Shown here piece after piece: positions 1-10,502 of a stretch of 64,000 nucleotides of DNA. The notes beneath the pieces are model-generated. The model was given only the letters and a program-made list of their open reading frames with translations. It was not told the origin of the DNA and made no database searches. Origin of the DNA: Cricetomys ansorgei (Eukaryota > Chordata > Mammalia > Rodentia > Nesomyidae); NCBI GenBank assembly GCA_026225945.1, contig JAMJFZ010000289.1, positions 1,604,001 through 1,668,000 on the forward strand, written 5' to 3'. Both the position numbers and the translations under genes were made by a program. Every line of letters begins with the position of its first letter. Positions within the stretch are counted from its first letter, which is position 1.

Positions 1-1837
1 CTTTACATTGGAGCAGCCGCACATCCTTTCTCTTCCCTCTTTCCTGAGCGTGTTTTAGGAGTTCAGGAAGGTTGCTCTGTAGCTGACTCGTAGTTTGAGC
101 ATGGCTCTTTTTGTGGATTTGGGCAGTGCTGCAGTACCATGGAAGTAAAGGGTGATGTTTGATTCTGCTCTGATCGCTCTGTGAGCAGGGAGGGACAAGG
201 CTGGACTTCATCTGCGTGTTGGTGGTGTTAACTGTCATCCCTGGTTCAGGTGGTATTTATCAAGCTTCTCCACTCTGCTTTACCTGCTTTACTGTATAAT
301 TAATAGGGGATTTGGGAAGGATGCTTTAAAGCCATATTAATCCCAGGTCCTCATCAACTTTCCCTCCTGTTTTGGTGATTTTCTAGCTTCACCACGGCAT
401 GTGTTTTACTGAATGGCACTGTCATTCAAAAAGACTTCCTCTGCATTTGATTTTAATGTACTTATATATGTATCATGCTTTAGAAATCTTTATCTTACTC
501 TTGCCACCCCCCTCCATATACACATATATCTGATTCTACTAAAGTAATTTTGATAAATTTTAAATGATGGCACTTTCTTCTTTACCTGATGACCTTTACT
601 CTTAGTCAACAATTTCTCTTGTCCTATGGCAGCGTCTGCTCAAGCCTGTATCCCCAATCATGCATTTAGAAATTCAGCATTTTTTCAGTCAGGTACAAAG
701 CAGGGACTCTGTTAATTGAAGGCTGAGGGAGTTATGTGAGCATAAAACACAAATATTTTTATTGCTCATGCAGATACTCTGTTTTGATAAAATCACTGCC
801 TTACTTTTTAAACTCGTGGTCAATAGCCAAGGTTTAGGGAGGAGAGGAATAATTTGAACTCATCTGGTAGTAAGGGCAGAACAAAAGCTTCCTATTTGGC
901 CAATGTTCTTGTATACTATGGCTGATGGTTTTCATTTCTGTAGCAGTAAAAGATACATAGCACTGTACATAGATTCTCAGAAGAATTGTCACAAATGGGA
1001 TGGATTTCTTTCAGTGCCAGAACGCCATTGTTTTCCTTTGTACAGTCCAAGATTAATCTTGACCTAATCTCAACTATTTAAATTTTAGAGTAATTCAATC
1101 TTTTTTAAAATTTTTAAAATTTTTATTTTTTTACTTAGGATTCTGCTCCAGGTTCTTTGAGACAAAGCAATGTGTTTTCAGAGAGATTCCACCAGAGTTA
1201 TATTTTTTGGTAGTAGGCTTATATTTTAATTTAGAACAAATTTTGGTAAAAACTCCTCATTCAAAATCTGAAGACGATAGTACCTGTTTGACTTCTAAGG
1301 GGAACAAAAGAGGTATTTGTAAAGCTTGATACTTGGTGAATAAAATGTTAACTAATACTATCATTCTGAATATAGTCATCATTACAATTCTCACATACTT
1401 TTGAAAAACACAAATATTTCCTACCACTCTATAGAAAGGAACTGAAGTTAATGATTTCTGCATGGGATAGACAAGAGGGCCTGTTTCTTGCTGTCAGATG
1501 TGTGTTCGGTTAATGTCAGTAAGTTTTAATTCAAGCTCCTATATTTTTTTTGGCCAACAGGGAGGCCAATTTATGGCGTCTTAGTTAACATATCTTTGAA
1601 GGTTGATTATAAATAATAGTACGGTTTTCTGAGAGAAGTTCTAAAATGTCCCAGGCGGGAGAGTTTAGCAGATGAGAGACCTATAGTGACCACCTCCAGT
1701 ACAAGAAGAAAGCCAAAATGGTCGTCAGAGCATCATCAAGAAGAGGAAGGGGGTTTCCACGGATAAATAGAGGTGGTCCTGACTCAGTGCTTGTGGGGAC
1801 CTTACACACAAACTGAAACATGTGTTAACCATGTTTA
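1..1837. other. Unique-looking AT-rich DNA
   Basis: No repeat, RNA gene or credible coding segment is recognised here. The only structured piece is a T/A-rich low-complexity patch at about 1100-1135. Open frames are under 70 codons with no recognisable protein character. Confidence 0.6.
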
Positions 1838-1995
1838 CATCACTGTGACCAGAACAACTGGTAGGAGGCAAGGCTTCTAGGGACTCACAGTTTCATAGAT
1901 ATCTCGGCACATCATGGCAGGAAGAGTATGTCTCAGGAGGCACATGGTAGAAGTGCCTAATAAGACTGAATGGAAAGCAGAAGGAGCGGAGAGGA
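1838..1995 (-). repeat. Degenerate rodent interspersed repeat, MaLR-LTR-like
   Basis: The stretch has the order 'tcactgtgaccagaac', 'ggactcacagtttcat', 'catcatggcaggaag', then a purine-rich gcagaaggagcgga segment. This is the order seen in antisense MaLR-type LTR copies of rodents. The copy is strongly decayed and both ends are fuzzy. An unrelated rodent repeat with a similar head is an alternative, so the family is left open. Confidence 0.35.
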
Positions 1996-3244
1996 AATAG
2001 ACAGGCCCTTTGTGCTCTTTGTGCTGTCTCTGCCAGGTGAACCCCGGAAGGCTCTTCAGCTTTCAAAATCTTGCTCTAAACATGAGACTAGTATTCCAAC
2101 AAGTACCTAGAGGGATATTTCAAATTAAAGCCATAGCACCGTGTGACACTCCTACAGGTGTCAGTGGAGAGTTAGCTCCATTTAAAGAAACTGGCCCCAG
2201 TGAGATACTCTGGGGAATTTTGAGCCTCAGTTTGTTCAAATGGAACATGGAGAAAATATCAATGGATAGAACTTTTATCATTCTGTATCTTGTACCTCTT
2301 GGGTACTTATAAACTGTCCCCTCCCCCCTGGTTAAGTCAAAAACGTGGATGACTTTGTGACTCACTGCCTGCCTTTCCTGTCGTGGATGATACCTTAGCC
2401 CTACAGATGGACACCGGTTTGCATTTGTTGGTTTGGTTGTTGCTTGTTCGGGCCGAAGAGAGTTTGCATGGAAAACACTGGCTCGTGTCCACAGAAGACA
2501 TTGGGCAGGGACAAGAAGGTCAGTAATGTAGTAGTGGTTTAGCAGCAACCCCAAAGAGAAGGGGAGACTTGATTGTTGCAAAGGTTTTTGGAAGATTAAA
2601 AGATTCTCTTTAAGTTTGTTTGCAACAATGGAGTGCAAAGAAAAGAAGAAAGAAGCAGGGAACTGGATAAGGGGGCGAGGGGGTGGTCTTAGCATTGTGG
2701 GAGGTCAGCTCAGGAATGAGAGACAAAGGGAGACATAGACCGCTCTCTGAAGAAAGCTTCGAGGGGAACATGATTTCTTCCATTACTGTTTCTTCCAGTC
2801 TGTGATTGCATTCTAATGAAAAGTGGGGTGAGGGGTAAGAGACACGTCACTCAGAGGACTAAGACTTTGGAACAGCCTGAAGAAGGAAGTTAGGTATCAT
2901 ATGGTCTTAGATTTTTTTTTTGTGTTAGCTTTTATACCTTACAAAACATTGTGATATTTTGTCATATATCGTATAAAAATTTTAAAAATCAGAGAATCAT
3001 ATATAGTATAACAGTATAACTATATATACTAAACTATACATAGTATAGCATAACTGCCCACATTCTAAGACTTTATACATTTTTTTTCCAGTAAGAGGAA
3101 AGCAGCAAACAGAGTATTAGTCTTCCTTGTGACATGATGTCCTAAAACTTTAAAATGCTTTGCGTTCCATGGCACACTATCCATAACAGTGTAATAGCAG
3201 CACCAGTCAACAGTTCTTGTGTTTGGCCTACTCACTAAGAGGGC
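1996..3244. other. Unique-looking DNA with an AT-rich tract
   Basis: No gene is supported. A short segment at about 2220-2268 ('gcctcagtttgttcaaatgg' and the following gagaaaatatc) resembles the 3' half of a MIR but is too short to call firmly. Positions 2935-3060 are a cryptically repetitive tata/tatac tract. The 191-codon minus-strand open frame over 2120-2695 gives a translation with no recognisable domain and is treated as chance. Confidence 0.5.
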
Positions 3245-3894
3245 AGCCATGCCAGGTACTGGAAACCCAGATGCCTACCTAGAGCTAATGACACCATGGT
3301 TATTGGAGGAGAACCTATAATGGCCACTCTACTAAACCAGCATAATTTTGAACTACATTCTAAGTATTTACCTTTCTACCCACAGATGAGTATACCTCAT
3401 TGAAGAAATGTCTTTTTGCAACAGATGAAAACCATCACAGAAAACCACAAACTATCAAAATAGAGAGAAGCAAGTGGCCACATGGTATCCAGTCCAATGG
3501 ATAACGTCTACAACACAACTCCTCCTAAGACTCAGGGATCCGTGGTAGAAGACGGGGTAGAAAGATGGTAAGAGTCGAAGGACCAGGAAGCATACTATAG
3601 ATTTTATTTCCTGGAAATGTCAGGAGAGCTATAATCCATGAAGTCCCATCAGCATGGCTGCACAAACAAGACCCAAACAAGGACAGCAATAGACATGCTA
3701 GTGTGGAAGGGGGAAATCTCGTGGGGCCACAACCCTGGACAAAGATGTACAGGCAACTAATGAATGCTGAGAGCAAGAAAAATAGTCTTCCCCTTGAGAA
3801 GAGCACCCAAGCTGGCTGTCCAACACCATGTGATCAGCCCTGAAATCATGTACATACAAGCAACATTATAAGGACATTATAAGGGTGTATTTAT

Positions 3895-3938
<44 letters not shown>

Positions 3939-4070
3939 CAACAATTAAAGAAATAGAGACCATGAATTTAAGTAAGTAAGGGAGGGGTTGCATGGGAAAG
4001 TTTGGGGGGAGGGGAGGGAAGAGGGAAGATTATGTAATTATATTTTAATTAAAAATGTTTAAAATGTTTT
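3245..4070 (+). mobile_element. LINE-1 3' end, Lx-type, 5'-truncated
   Basis: This matches the 3' untranslated region of Lx-type rodent L1 in order: 'cccagatgcctacctagagc', 'gaactacattctaagtattt', 'cttctacccacagatgagta', 'cagacatgctagtgtgg', 'ggcaactaatgaatgctgag', a CA repeat, 'ccatgaatttaagtaag', a G-rich tract, and the terminal 'tatgtaattatattttaatt'. No ORF2 sequence precedes it, so this is a 5'-truncated copy. The segment 3344-3700 is paralogous to about 50,595-50,970 in the other L1 of this window. Confidence 0.8.
3897..3936. repeat. (AC)n microsatellite inside the L1 3' end
   Basis: About twenty uninterrupted AC units occupy the position where Lx-type L1 3' UTRs normally hold a short CA tract. 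It is probably an expansion of that internal seed and likely to vary in length between individuals. Confidence 0.95.
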
Positions 4071-4360
4071 GCATTAAATCTTTTTAGCTTGATGTTTTCA
4101 AATAATTAACTAAATAAATGAAGCAATTACACTCTCTTTGTTTTCAACACGGCTCATATTTTCTCAATATTAATCTTTCTTCCTTCTGAGCAGTTATTCA
4201 GCCAGTGTTGTAGAATGTGGAATTGTGGAACCAGCTAGAAGCTTCAATGGCTGAGCTTCTGATTAGATTCTGCCCTATGTCTCTGAGTATATAATTTTAA
4301 CTCTCATTTTCAGCTGCCTTATTTCCAAAATGGTGGGATAGAATACAGGGTTCTGTCTAG

Positions 4361-4735
4361 TTTCTTTTTTCTTTTTGGAATTCCTTGATTTTATTAGTCT
4401 TTGGCTACAGAAAAACTGAGCTGAATTTTATTCTCAAAAGGCAATTAATCAATATGAAGGTGGTCTGGACATTCTGTCTTAATTTTGCCTCTTTTTCCTC
4501 TCCAGGCTATGGTGGAATATCTTTTTGGTTTAGCTGGGTAATTGCTTAAGTTTGGTCCAGGAGTATTTTGCAGCAGAATTTCCAATTCCCTAATCCACAG
4601 TATCTGACTGGCTTTTTTTTTGTTAGAGATTTGCTGGTACTCTTTCTCTATGATTTGAGCATACTCTGAGTTGGTGAATTCTTCGACTTTCGGCAATTGC
4701 TTTAAAACTGAAGTTGCCCATGGCACAGTGTACTG
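4361..4735 (-). pseudogene. Candidate processed pseudogene, 3' fragment, parent gene unidentified
   Basis: Read on the minus strand, an open frame of about 100 codons without an obvious start ends at a TAA (4445-4447). Its translation has ordinary soluble-protein character: a charged segment near VEEFTNSEYAQIIEKEYQQ, then ILWIRELEILLQ, and a basic tail ending KTECPDHLHID. Two AATAAA signals follow (plus-strand tttatt at 4427-4432 and 4390-4395). The second is followed within about 15 bases by an A-rich run broken by single Gs (4361-4375). Stop codon, poly(A) signal and decayed A tail in that order are the usual marks of a retrocopy. I did not recognise the parent protein and found no clear target duplication. 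The 5' end is undefined, and the older L1 at 5.0 kb limits it. A chance open frame remains possible. Confidence 0.35.
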
Positions 4736-4994
4736 CCGTAGGTGTCTGTGTTCATGGTTATCTCCGATATCTGGTGTCCATCAGTCTGTGCGGTCTTGTG
4801 CAGAGGACACGGGGCTGTCCTGACCAGCTGCCTTCCTTTCATTTCCTTTTGAAACCATGAGAGAATTGTTTGGAACATGAAATGTATTTCCCGGCAGTTT
4901 CTGGCAGGGGCAACACTAAAACAGAACATGTTCTTAACTTTCCCAGATGAGAGAAATGAGAAGGAGTAATAAGAATACTTCTGATGCTCTTGTG

Positions 4995-5562
4995 AATAGT
5001 TTTTATTGTAGTTAAGTGTACAGAGCATGAATTTACAGTGTTGAGCATTTTTAGTTGCACAGTGCTGTTGTATTAAGTAGATCCACATCCTGTCAGCACT
5101 ATGAACATGTATTTCCAGAACTTTTCATCTTTTAATCTGATCTAGGTGCCTCATATACGTAGGGTCACATAACGTCTATTTTTGTGATTTAATTTCATTG
5201 AATATAATATTTTCAAGGTTCCTGCATGGTATGGTTTGCTGCACAATTTCAGGGTCGTTTTTGGGAACAGAATAGAATTCCACGCATGTATATAGGAATT
5301 TGTTTATGCATTATTTTTTTCCCCTGTGGCCATTTAAAGATTTCTACTTTGAGTCAGAGTAAATGATGCTAAGAGCATTTGTGTTCAAAGTCTCTTCAAG
5401 TTCTTATTTTAAATTATTTTGTATACATACTTATCTGCGCAGTTTCTGAGTCAAATGGTAATTGTGAGTTTACATCATCCAGGAACCCAGGATCTGCACA
5501 ATTTTGCATTTCTACCAAGAATGTGCAGGAGTGCACATCTGTACATTGCCTTCTCCCCTTCC
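4995..5562 (-). mobile_element. Ancient LINE-1 3' end (L1M-type), antisense
   Basis: On the plus strand this reads as the reverse complement of the mammal-wide L1 3' end. In order it shows 'tagtttttattgtagttaag' and a 'gtgtacag' box, 'ccagaacttttcatcttt', 'atattttcaaggttcctgca', 'tttgtttatgcatta', 'gatttctactttgagtcag', 'caaatggtaattgtgag' and 'catttctaccaagaatgtgc'. Divergence is high and there is no open frame, consistent with insertion before the muroid radiation. Confidence 0.7.
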
Positions 5563-5940
5563 CCCTCCACCATCTTCCCCCTCATCCTCTTCCCTCTTCT
5601 CCTCAAAGTTTACTAAGAACTTACCACCTCACCACTTGGTTCCGGAACTTGAGTGCTCCTGCCATTGAGTTCTATTACTCCTGTATGAAGATGAGGAGTA
5701 AGGTAAGCCCTAGGGTTTGAGGAAATGTGGTCTCAGTCCACCCAGTGTTGACTCTCCTATACTTACACATGTGACTAGACAGCAGTCCGCCCTTAGTGCT
5801 GAAGAACCACAGCGTGCGATCTATACTCTGAGGACCACAGTTGCCTTTACAGCCTGATTTGTATTGAATGGCATCTCCAAAAGCTTTTCCATCTCTTTTT
5901 GTGTTCATCTTGTTTCTGTTAATGTTGCAAATACCCAAGA
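5563..5940. other. Polypyrimidine tract and unique DNA
   Basis: Positions about 5551-5605 are an almost pure C/T tract on the plus strand (runs of ccttcccc and cctcttcc). The rest, to the edge of the LTR fragment at 5945, shows no recognised feature. Confidence 0.6.
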
Positions 5941-5944
5941 TAAT

Positions 5945-6372
5945 CAACTCAGAAAGAGGAAAGATTTAATTTTGGTTCACTAGCTGTGGCTCAATGATAG
6001 AGTGGCTGTGTAGCATGTGCAAGATCTTGAGTTTAGTCTCCAACATCAAAAAAAGGAGAAAAGTATTACTGGTTCATAGGTTTGAGCTTTTCAGCCCGCA
6101 GTTGATTGGCCATGTTATTCTGGGCCTGTGGTAGGTAGCAAATCATACCGGGAGCTTATAGCAAAAGAAACTGTCGTCTCAATCCTGGAAGTGAAAGAAA
6201 GCGAGGAAAACATGGGGGTGCCATTATCTCCTTCTAAGATGTCCCCAGTATCTGAAGATCTTCCTCTGAGCTCCATTTCTTAAAGGACCCACTGCCCCCC
6301 AAAACACTGAGTGCAAGAACAAGCTGTTAATACATGGGCCTTTGAGCAACATTTGGTATCCAAATCACAGCA
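5945..6372 (-). mobile_element. MaLR-like LTR, antisense, split by an ID SINE
   Basis: The head 'gaaagaggaaagatttaatt' followed by 'ttggttcac' is the antisense end of a MaLR-type LTR (the A-rich poly(A)-site region read backwards). It resumes after the SINE with 'tggttcataggtttgag', then 'ttctgggcctgtggtaggta', a gaaagaaagcgagg segment, and closes with 'acatgggcctttgagcaaca' and 'tatccaaatcacag', which match the antisense start of such LTRs. There is no internal retroviral sequence, so it is a solitary LTR. Subfamily (MT, MST or MLT1 branch) is not determined. Confidence 0.55.
5981..6066 (+). mobile_element. ID-type SINE
   Basis: The element opens with 'agctgtggctcaatgatag', which matches the A-box region of ID elements (BC1/tRNA-Ala lineage). 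It continues with a B-box-like 'gatcttgagtttagtctcc' and ends in an A-rich tail. A 7-base repeat tggttca at 5973-5979 and 6070-6076 flanks it and is a plausible target duplication, showing insertion into the surrounding LTR. Confidence 0.7.
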
Positions 6373-6660
6373 CTGTTTGTTCCCTTAACTGATGAAAGGG
6401 ATTAACTATTTAAGAAAAAATGTTGTCTGAGAGTCAAGGCTGAAGGGAGAATGTTATATTGTTAATTTCTAGAAAAAGAATCTCTTACCTCAAAAGTATT
6501 AAACATCAGGATACTGGTGAAGAAAAAATTTTGTTTTTAGAGAAGTATAACTCAATCCATCCCTGTATAAAAATTGTAGCAAGTGAGGGTCAGAATGGTG
6601 AAAAGAGCTCCAATATCAGGCTCAAGACTTAAATCCAGCTTTTTCTTAAAAAGTCCTTCT
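6373..6660. other. Unique-looking DNA
   Basis: Nothing recognisable between the LTR fragment and the L1 fragment. Short A-runs only. Confidence 0.5.
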
Positions 6661-6770
6661 GATTTTTTTTGCAGATAATGTATTTTGGTCATAGTCTTTC
6701 CCTCCCCCAACTCCTCCCACCGACTCTAAGCTCCCGTCCCATCCAACTTCATGGTCTCCCTGTTGGAAAA
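6661..6770 (-). mobile_element. LINE-1 3'-terminal fragment, antisense
   Basis: A T run is followed by 'gataatgtattttggtcata', 'ctttccctcccccaactcct' and 'catccaacttcatggtc'. This is the reverse complement of the G-rich 3' terminus shared by many rodent L1 copies (A tail, then a variant of atatgatcaaaat, then gaggagttggg). Only about 100 bases are recognisable. The sequence to about 7060 could be an extension but carries no diagnostic block. Confidence 0.5.
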
Positions 6771-9700
6771 AAGGGATGCATAGGCCTTGGCATTTTGTAT
6801 TGTCTGCAGGTGTTGGATTTCTGTCGTGGATGTTTGATTGCTAATGATCTGCACCTGAGGAATTCTAAATAAATAAAAACACCTGAGCTCAGACACTTGG
6901 GTTCCACTGTCAATCGAGTATGGCTCTGGCCATAATGGTGGTTCCCTCTGCTGAGGTCTGGCGGGGCTTCTACATTTGATAATGCCTCTGTGTCTTCCTT
7001 GCTGAGCCTCCACAGCAGTCTAACTACTACAGGGTGGGGCTGCCATTTCACATGGCATCCATTTTATCAAGCCAGGAATAATTAAGCTTTGGCTGCTGTC
7101 TTCAATTCTAGTTTGTTCGAGAAAGCAGGAATCCTGCTCAATGGCTGTATTGAGTTAGCAGATATAGCTGTGTAGGTGTTGAGAAGAAATTCTATTTAAC
7201 TAGACATTTAAGGCCAGAGTGAAATGCATTACTGAAAATATTGTCAGCTTAGTTTAAAATTCACTGATTATAGTCAAGCTAGAAATCCTGCGCACAAAAC
7301 CAGCCTCCTCATGACATCAGCGTTAATAGTGTTCACTCAGTGACACTAGAAGAATTTCCTGGCATCTTCAGTAACAACAGCTTCAAACACCACAGAGATT
7401 TGTTCTTAGAACAATGAGTATTCTGAAGAAAAAGACAAGCACAGCACATTCCCGATGCTACCAATAAAACAGTTGCATCCAATGCATTTTAAACTGTGAA
7501 TACTGAACACAGCCCTTTCCGTACGCGTGTTGTCTGGATTACACGCTCACACAATCCTTCAGACAGTTCTTCTTTTTCTCTTGTGAAGGAAGTCAACACA
7601 TAAATAAATGTAACCTTCATTTTGATGATCTAATAAAAAAATGCCCCAAACACAACAAAATACCAGGCCAGGTTTACAGCCTACTTTGCTATTGACCAAA
7701 TGTAAGTTTTGAAACTCATAATCCTTTAAGGAATTAGTTTGCTTTATTATTAGCTTCATTTTTCAACTTTATATTGTATTCTTATTTTTTTTGTGTGGGT
7801 TTTTTTTTTCCACTCCCAATTCTTACTACCGTTAATTAACCCAAGATTTAGAGCGCAAGTAATTTCTGTTAATACCAAGGGGATCGCATCTGTCTCCTTT
7901 GCCTCTGTGTCATTATCATGTTGATAGATATGTTGAATTTTCTCTTGATTGTCTCACAATTTGAACTATGTTAGATATGTTTGATAATTTTTGTATTAAT
8001 CCATTGGTAGTATTGATAAAGGATAATGCAATTCAGTTATTTTGTCCAAATGAGTTCTTTCATTTTATAGTTTTTATGGTCTATATAGTCAGATCTGATT
8101 TGCATGGTCATGCTAAAACTTGTATTTGGGTTAGTGCTACCATGACAATATATTTCTTTAACATTATTAACATTATAGGGAAAGCAACCTGCCTCTTCTA
8201 ATCCATGTCCACTTAGAGATAATTGCAGATCTGGAAAGGAAAGGCTATGGACTATCTATTTGACTCTGTTAACTATTGCAGAGAGAACAATTGAGAATTA
8301 CTCTTTTTTTAAAATCTTCAATATAATTCCACACATGTGAGACACTAACATGCCACTTAGTGTATACGATGTGTATCTGTCACACACACAGTTGTGTCAC
8401 TATTGTTTCGTAAATATTTCAGCGTTAGGCTGAAGTGACCTTCTCTTCATCTGTTTTAAATCTAGAACCAAACTTAACCAACTTTTAAAACTTGCTTTCA
8501 AAATTTCTAGCATGGGTTTTTCTAACATTAAGGCCATCAGATACTGCTGATAGAGGCTATGGCTTTCCAAAATTATATAATTTTTTTAAAATGCAAGACT
8601 AAATTTCCTTCAGTATGCATTTTAAGATCTACAAAGGTCTTAGATAGAGAGGCAAAGTGAAATAATATGCCCTTTTATCCTTGCTCTTATTGGTATTACC
8701 TTTCTTGGCAGTCTCTTATCTTGACTTGGCTAGCATTCCTGAACTTTCTTAACTATAAAATCTTAATCTCCAAACTGCTTATGCATTCTACAGCATTCTT
8801 TGCTTTAATAGCTTTTCCCCCAATATTACTCTGAACTTATTTTGCCTTCCCTGACCTGGGTGCAGCACATTCTTCCTACTGTGTGGTCTTCTTAGGGTTC
8901 GTCTGCCCTGTGTTTGCTGCTTCTCACTTGCAGTGGTCTTATTCTCTGCACGTTCTCTCTGTTCAGAAAGCTCTGACTCTACACTAGTAGTTGATAGAGA
9001 GCAGGATTCAATCTAGTCTTTCTCTCTCGTAAGTTTCCTCCTTAAGAACCTGTGAGGCTTGTCTTACAAAGAGATGTTCAGATTCCTTGGGACCTTGCTT
9101 AACCTTAGAGCATTTATTACACCCCTCTTCAAGCAAAAAGCTACACAGAAGCACACAGACACAGTTGCAACAAAGTAAGATGGATGATAGATGATAGCTT
9201 TTGATCACGGATAGTATCTTGGCAAAGGGTATCTAAATTTTTCTTGTATTTTTCTTCACTCTCAATATACTTGGTACCAAATGTGGATCTTAGACTGGAC
9301 TGTAAGAAGCACATATCACATATCTCCCTTGGAGTCAGAGCTCTCTGTAGCTGTGGAAAAGGAGTGTGAAGCTTTTAATGTTGAGACAGGGCATATGTTC
9401 ATAACTGCAATATAGTCAAATGCTCATGCATCTGCCATTCAGAAAACACACATTGGTTTCTAGCATTTGTCTGGGCATATAAGGTATGGCAATATAAAGA
9501 TATTTAAGACATCGCTCTTGTTTTTTAAGCATCTCCGAAAAAATGGAATGCAGTGTTTCTCCAAATGGAGAAACCAGTTTCCTTGGGATCATATATTTCT
9601 GTCCCTAAATTTTGCTGGAAGTTTCCACTGACAGGTTCATCTATGAATTACTCTGACAACTTCTAGTTTGAAGATGATTTAAGGTACTTTAAATCCATTA

Positions 9701-10278
9701 TTTCAAGGCTCAGTGAAAGCCAGACAGATTTGGGGGTTTGGGGCTTAGGCCTGTGGCGTCTCAGGCTTGTTAGACAGAGGATGTCCCAATTCCTGCTCAT
9801 GCTTGTGGTCCTTGGTCACCAGCCTATGTTGATACTGGCTGAGGTTCTCGGTCTGTGGCCCCTAGACAAACCCCAGCTTGGTTAGCTTCCTTTTCAGGGT
9901 AGGATAGGATCGTAAAGGTGAAGAGCATTCACTTTAGAGGATTCTGTCGGAGCCAGAAGTGCCTGATTTCCTGTAAAGTCTACAATATTCACTTTCTACC
10001 ACCCGTTATGGAAGATGGGTACTTTGGCTCAGCACTGGGAAGCCTTGCTCTCCCTGCGTTGGTTTCTAGTCTAAGCAAGAATCTCTCAAGGAGAATCCTC
10101 TAGAGCTGGCGGAGCTTTGGCAGAGGAGTGGACACTAAGGTTGAGTTCACTTTTTGTGTTTTAGGAAGAAGCGGTATCAATGGAAGACTGAGACTTTCCT
10201 AACTGGGCTGTGTAAATCGGCACCACCTCTGTGCCTGGGGCAGGACCATTTCTTACTCCTTCATCTCAGAGAGTGACT
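6771..10278. other. Long unique-looking stretch
   Basis: No repeat, gene or RNA is recognised over about 3.5 kb. Small items: a T run at about 7799-7810, an octamer ATTTGCAT at 8098-8105, and an 8-bp perfect hairpin stem with a 4-base loop at 9555-9574 (gtttctcc aaat ggagaaac). Open frames reach only about 100 codons and look random. Confidence 0.5.
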
Positions 10279-10502
10279 TAAAAAATGATTGATTTACTTC
10301 ATGTGTGTGAGTGTTTTGCTCCCACGTTTGTCTATGCACTACATATATTCCTGGTACCTTTAGAGGTTAGAAGAGGGCGTCAGATCCCCTGGGACTGGAG
10401 TTGGGGATGGCTGTGAGCCTCCATGTGGGTACTAGAAATTGAACCTGGGCTCTCAACAAGAACAACAAGTGTTCTTAACCACTGAGCCATCTCAATAGCC
10501 CT
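10279..10502 (-). mobile_element. B2/B3-type SINE, antisense
   Basis: The antisense order of a tRNA-derived B2/B3 SINE is clear. It shows 'tgtgtgagtgttttgct', 'gaagagggcgtcagatcccc', 'ggctgtgagcctccatgtgg', 'gtactagaaattgaacctgg' and the terminal 'cttaaccactgagccatctc'. The tRNA-like head lies at the right end, so the element is on the minus strand. Confidence 0.85.

Noticed and set aside
2120..2695. Minus-strand open frame of 191 codons
   Set aside because: Overlaps an opposing 100-codon frame and a possible MIR remnant. No protein character recognised.
8098..8105. Octamer ATTTGCAT as a regulatory site
   Set aside because: A single 8-mer match is expected by chance in a window of this size.
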